Assembly: GCA_903940375.1 (NCBI GenBank)
Contig: CAJAKT010000456.1
Span: 1-6,619 of the forward strand
Origin: an uncultured bacterium
GTDB taxonomy: Bacteria; Actinomycetota; Actinomycetes; S36-B12
Length of the DNA stretch: 6,619 nucleotides
Direction of reading: 5' to 3'
Shown here: positions 5,931 to 6,619 of the stretch, piece by piece
Numbering within the stretch: the stretch's first letter is position 1
Layout: each line of letters starts with the position of its first letter
The notes under the pieces: model-generated
What the model saw: the letters and a program-made list of their open reading frames with translations, nothing else
What the model was told of the DNA's origin: nothing
The model's database searches: none
Translations under genes and position numbers: made by a program

Positions 5931-5933
5931 CCG

Positions 5934-5963
5934 TTCGACGGCTGGCGCGCGCTCGCCTACCGT
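5934..5963 (+). promoter_or_regulatory. Promoter of a leaderless SAF-domain gene
   Basis: TTCGAC (5934-5939), an 18-base spacer and TACCGT (5958-5963) form a plausible -35/-10 pair. The -10 ends six bases before the ATG at 5970 and there is no Shine-Dalgarno sequence, so the mRNA probably begins at the start codon. This gives the gene expression independent of the HrcA-controlled gene upstream. Confidence 0.45.
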
Positions 5964-5965
5964 CG
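5936..5965 (+). terminator. Stem-loop between the Ruc-like and SAF-domain genes
   Basis: CGACGG (5936-5941) pairs with CCGTCG (5960-5965), and GGCG (5944-5947) pairs with CGCC (5954-5957). This leaves a symmetric 2x2 internal loop and a six-base tip. It begins 16 bases after the upstream stop codon. There is no T run, so it would be a non-canonical terminator if it works as one. Its 3' arm overlaps the -10 of the next gene. Confidence 0.35.
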
Positions 5966-5969
5966 GGCC

Positions 5970-6443
5970 ATGCCTGCCCAGCACGCCGACCGTGCATCGC
6001 GCGCGTCCCGGAATCCACGCGCCTTCGCTCATCGATTCCTCAGACGCCATCGGCGCGCACTCGCAGCAGCGACGGCGGGCCTCGGGGTCCTGATCGCCCT
6101 GACGTCACTGCGCGGTGCCGCCGCACCGACCACCAGCGGGCCAGCACCCAGCGACGGACCAGATCTGCGCTCCGGCGAGGTCATCGTTCCCGTGCTTCTT
6201 GCGAGCAGCGCTATCGCCGGTGTCCTGTCCGAAGGCGACATCGTCGACGTCGTCGGCTTCCCCGAGGGCCAGGCCACCGTTGTGGCGCCGCGGGTTCGCA
6301 TCATCGGTCTGCCCTCGTCGGGCTCGTCCTTCAGCGCCTCGTCGTCAGCGGTCGTGCTGGTGGCCGCACCTGCGTCCCAGGCCCTGGCATTGAGCGCCGC
6401 GTCGAGCGAAGGCGGCGTCACCGTGACGATTCGTCGTGACTAG
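5970..6443 (+). CDS. Membrane-anchored SAF-domain protein (RcpC/CpaB-like)
   Basis: A 157-residue protein with a strongly basic N-terminus (1-29, many Arg), one membrane helix (about 30-50), a short Pro/Ser/Gly linker (51-64) and an extracytoplasmic SAF-like domain (about 65-157). The domain carries the characteristic LSEGDIVDVVG (86-96), as in the CpaB/RcpC pilus assembly family. No pilus gene is nearby. In this neighbourhood such proteins sit between the FmdB-type gene and mscL, and their role is unknown; I would not assign a pilus function. The start at 5970 is backed by a -10 box six bases upstream. The stop lies 10 bases before the -10 box remaining in front of the mscL remnant. Confidence 0.8.
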   Translation: MPAQHADRASRASRNPRAFAHRFLRRHRRALAAATAGLGVLIALTSLRGAAAPTTSGPAPSDGPDLRSGEVIVPVLLASSAIAGVLSEGDIVDVVGFPEGQATVVAPRVRIIGLPSSGSSFSASSSAVVLVAAPASQALALSAASSEGGVTVTIRRD

Positions 6444-6453
6444 GTCGCGCAAG

Positions 6454-6459
6454 TAGATT
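6454..6459 (+). promoter_or_regulatory. -10 box left in front of the mscL remnant
   Basis: TAGATT is the best TANNNT match near the right end. A leaderless mscL would be expected to start at about 6466, but the sequence there is CAACCC with no start codon. The same TAG is an in-frame stop for the downstream mscL reading frame, so no start codon further upstream can rescue it. Confidence 0.4.
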
Positions 6460-6619
6460 CCGACGCAACCCGTTGTCGGCGCGGCATTCGCGGCGCTCAT
6501 CATGCCGATCGTGGGGATCTTCCTCGGCGGCGGAATCAGCGCAGGGACCGTCGAGATCAACGGCCAGGTCATCGACTTCACCATGATGATCAACGCCGTC
6601 ATCGTGTTCGTCATCACGC
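6457..6619 (+). pseudogene. mscL: Large-conductance mechanosensitive channel, N-terminally damaged and cut by right edge
   Basis: The open frame after the TAG at 6454 encodes PVVGAAFAALIMPIVG, then GIFLGGG, a short loop and INAVIVFVIT. These match MscL TM1 end, the conserved proline region, the periplasmic loop and the start of TM2. MscL is a pentameric safety valve opened by membrane tension in osmotic downshock. Compared with the M. tuberculosis protein as I recall it, residues 1-21 (amphipathic helix S1 and first part of TM1, including the RGN-DLA motif) are absent. About eight residues between AAFAAL and IMP are also missing, which would shorten TM1 too much to span the membrane. No ATG, GTG or TTG exists in frame before the ATG at 6502, and no other frame holds the missing start. 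The C-terminal half lies outside the window. Either a decaying gene or an assembly error. Confidence 0.7.

Overview
The window comes from a high-GC Gram-positive bacterium, almost certainly an actinomycete (Actinomycetota). GC is high throughout. It holds a DUF222/13E12-type HNH endonuclease, a family concentrated in Actinomycetota. Several start codons sit exactly six bases after a TANNNT -10 box, the signature of leaderless actinobacterial transcripts. The backbone gene order also resembles the galU / 5-FTHF cyclo-ligase / FmdB-type protein / mscL neighbourhood that I recall from M. tuberculosis (Rv0993, Rv0992c, Rv0991c, Rv0990c, with mscL Rv0985c nearby). Genus cannot be told.

Layout. Bases 1-32 (minus) hold what looks like the first 11 codons of galU. 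It diverges from a complete 5-formyltetrahydrofolate cyclo-ligase gene (49-654, plus), with back-to-back -10 elements in the 16-base gap. A DUF222-HNH gene follows (705-2120, plus), behind a promoter that resembles the actinobacterial DNA-damage (RecA-independent, PafBC-type) promoter. It converges on a block of three minus-strand genes: two overlapping crcB/fluC fluoride-channel genes (5515-5135 and 5138-4755) and then a membrane-anchored penicillin-acylase-type Ntn hydrolase (4738-2162). Bases 5573-5599 carry a nearly perfect CIRCE operator for the heat-shock repressor HrcA. It lies between crcB and the divergent FmdB-type zinc-ribbon gene (5629-5919, plus). The right end holds a membrane-anchored SAF-domain protein (5970-6443) and a damaged start of mscL, cut by the window edge.

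How the parts fit. The CIRCE site and the architecture of the small zinc-ribbon protein (CxxC...CxxC head, long Ser/Thr tail) together identify it as a likely orthologue of Ruc (M. tuberculosis Rv0991c), a redox-regulated chaperone reported to be under HrcA control. The two fluoride-channel subunits carry opposite charge patterns and one has lost a pore phenylalanine, so they probably form an antiparallel heterodimer. The mscL reading frame lacks its whole N-terminal helix and about eight residues of TM1, while a good -10 box remains exactly where the start should be. It looks like a recent pseudogene or an assembly error. I see no rRNA, tRNA, CRISPR array, insertion sequence or phage gene. 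No wholly new system is evident; the interest is in regulation and in the broken mscL.
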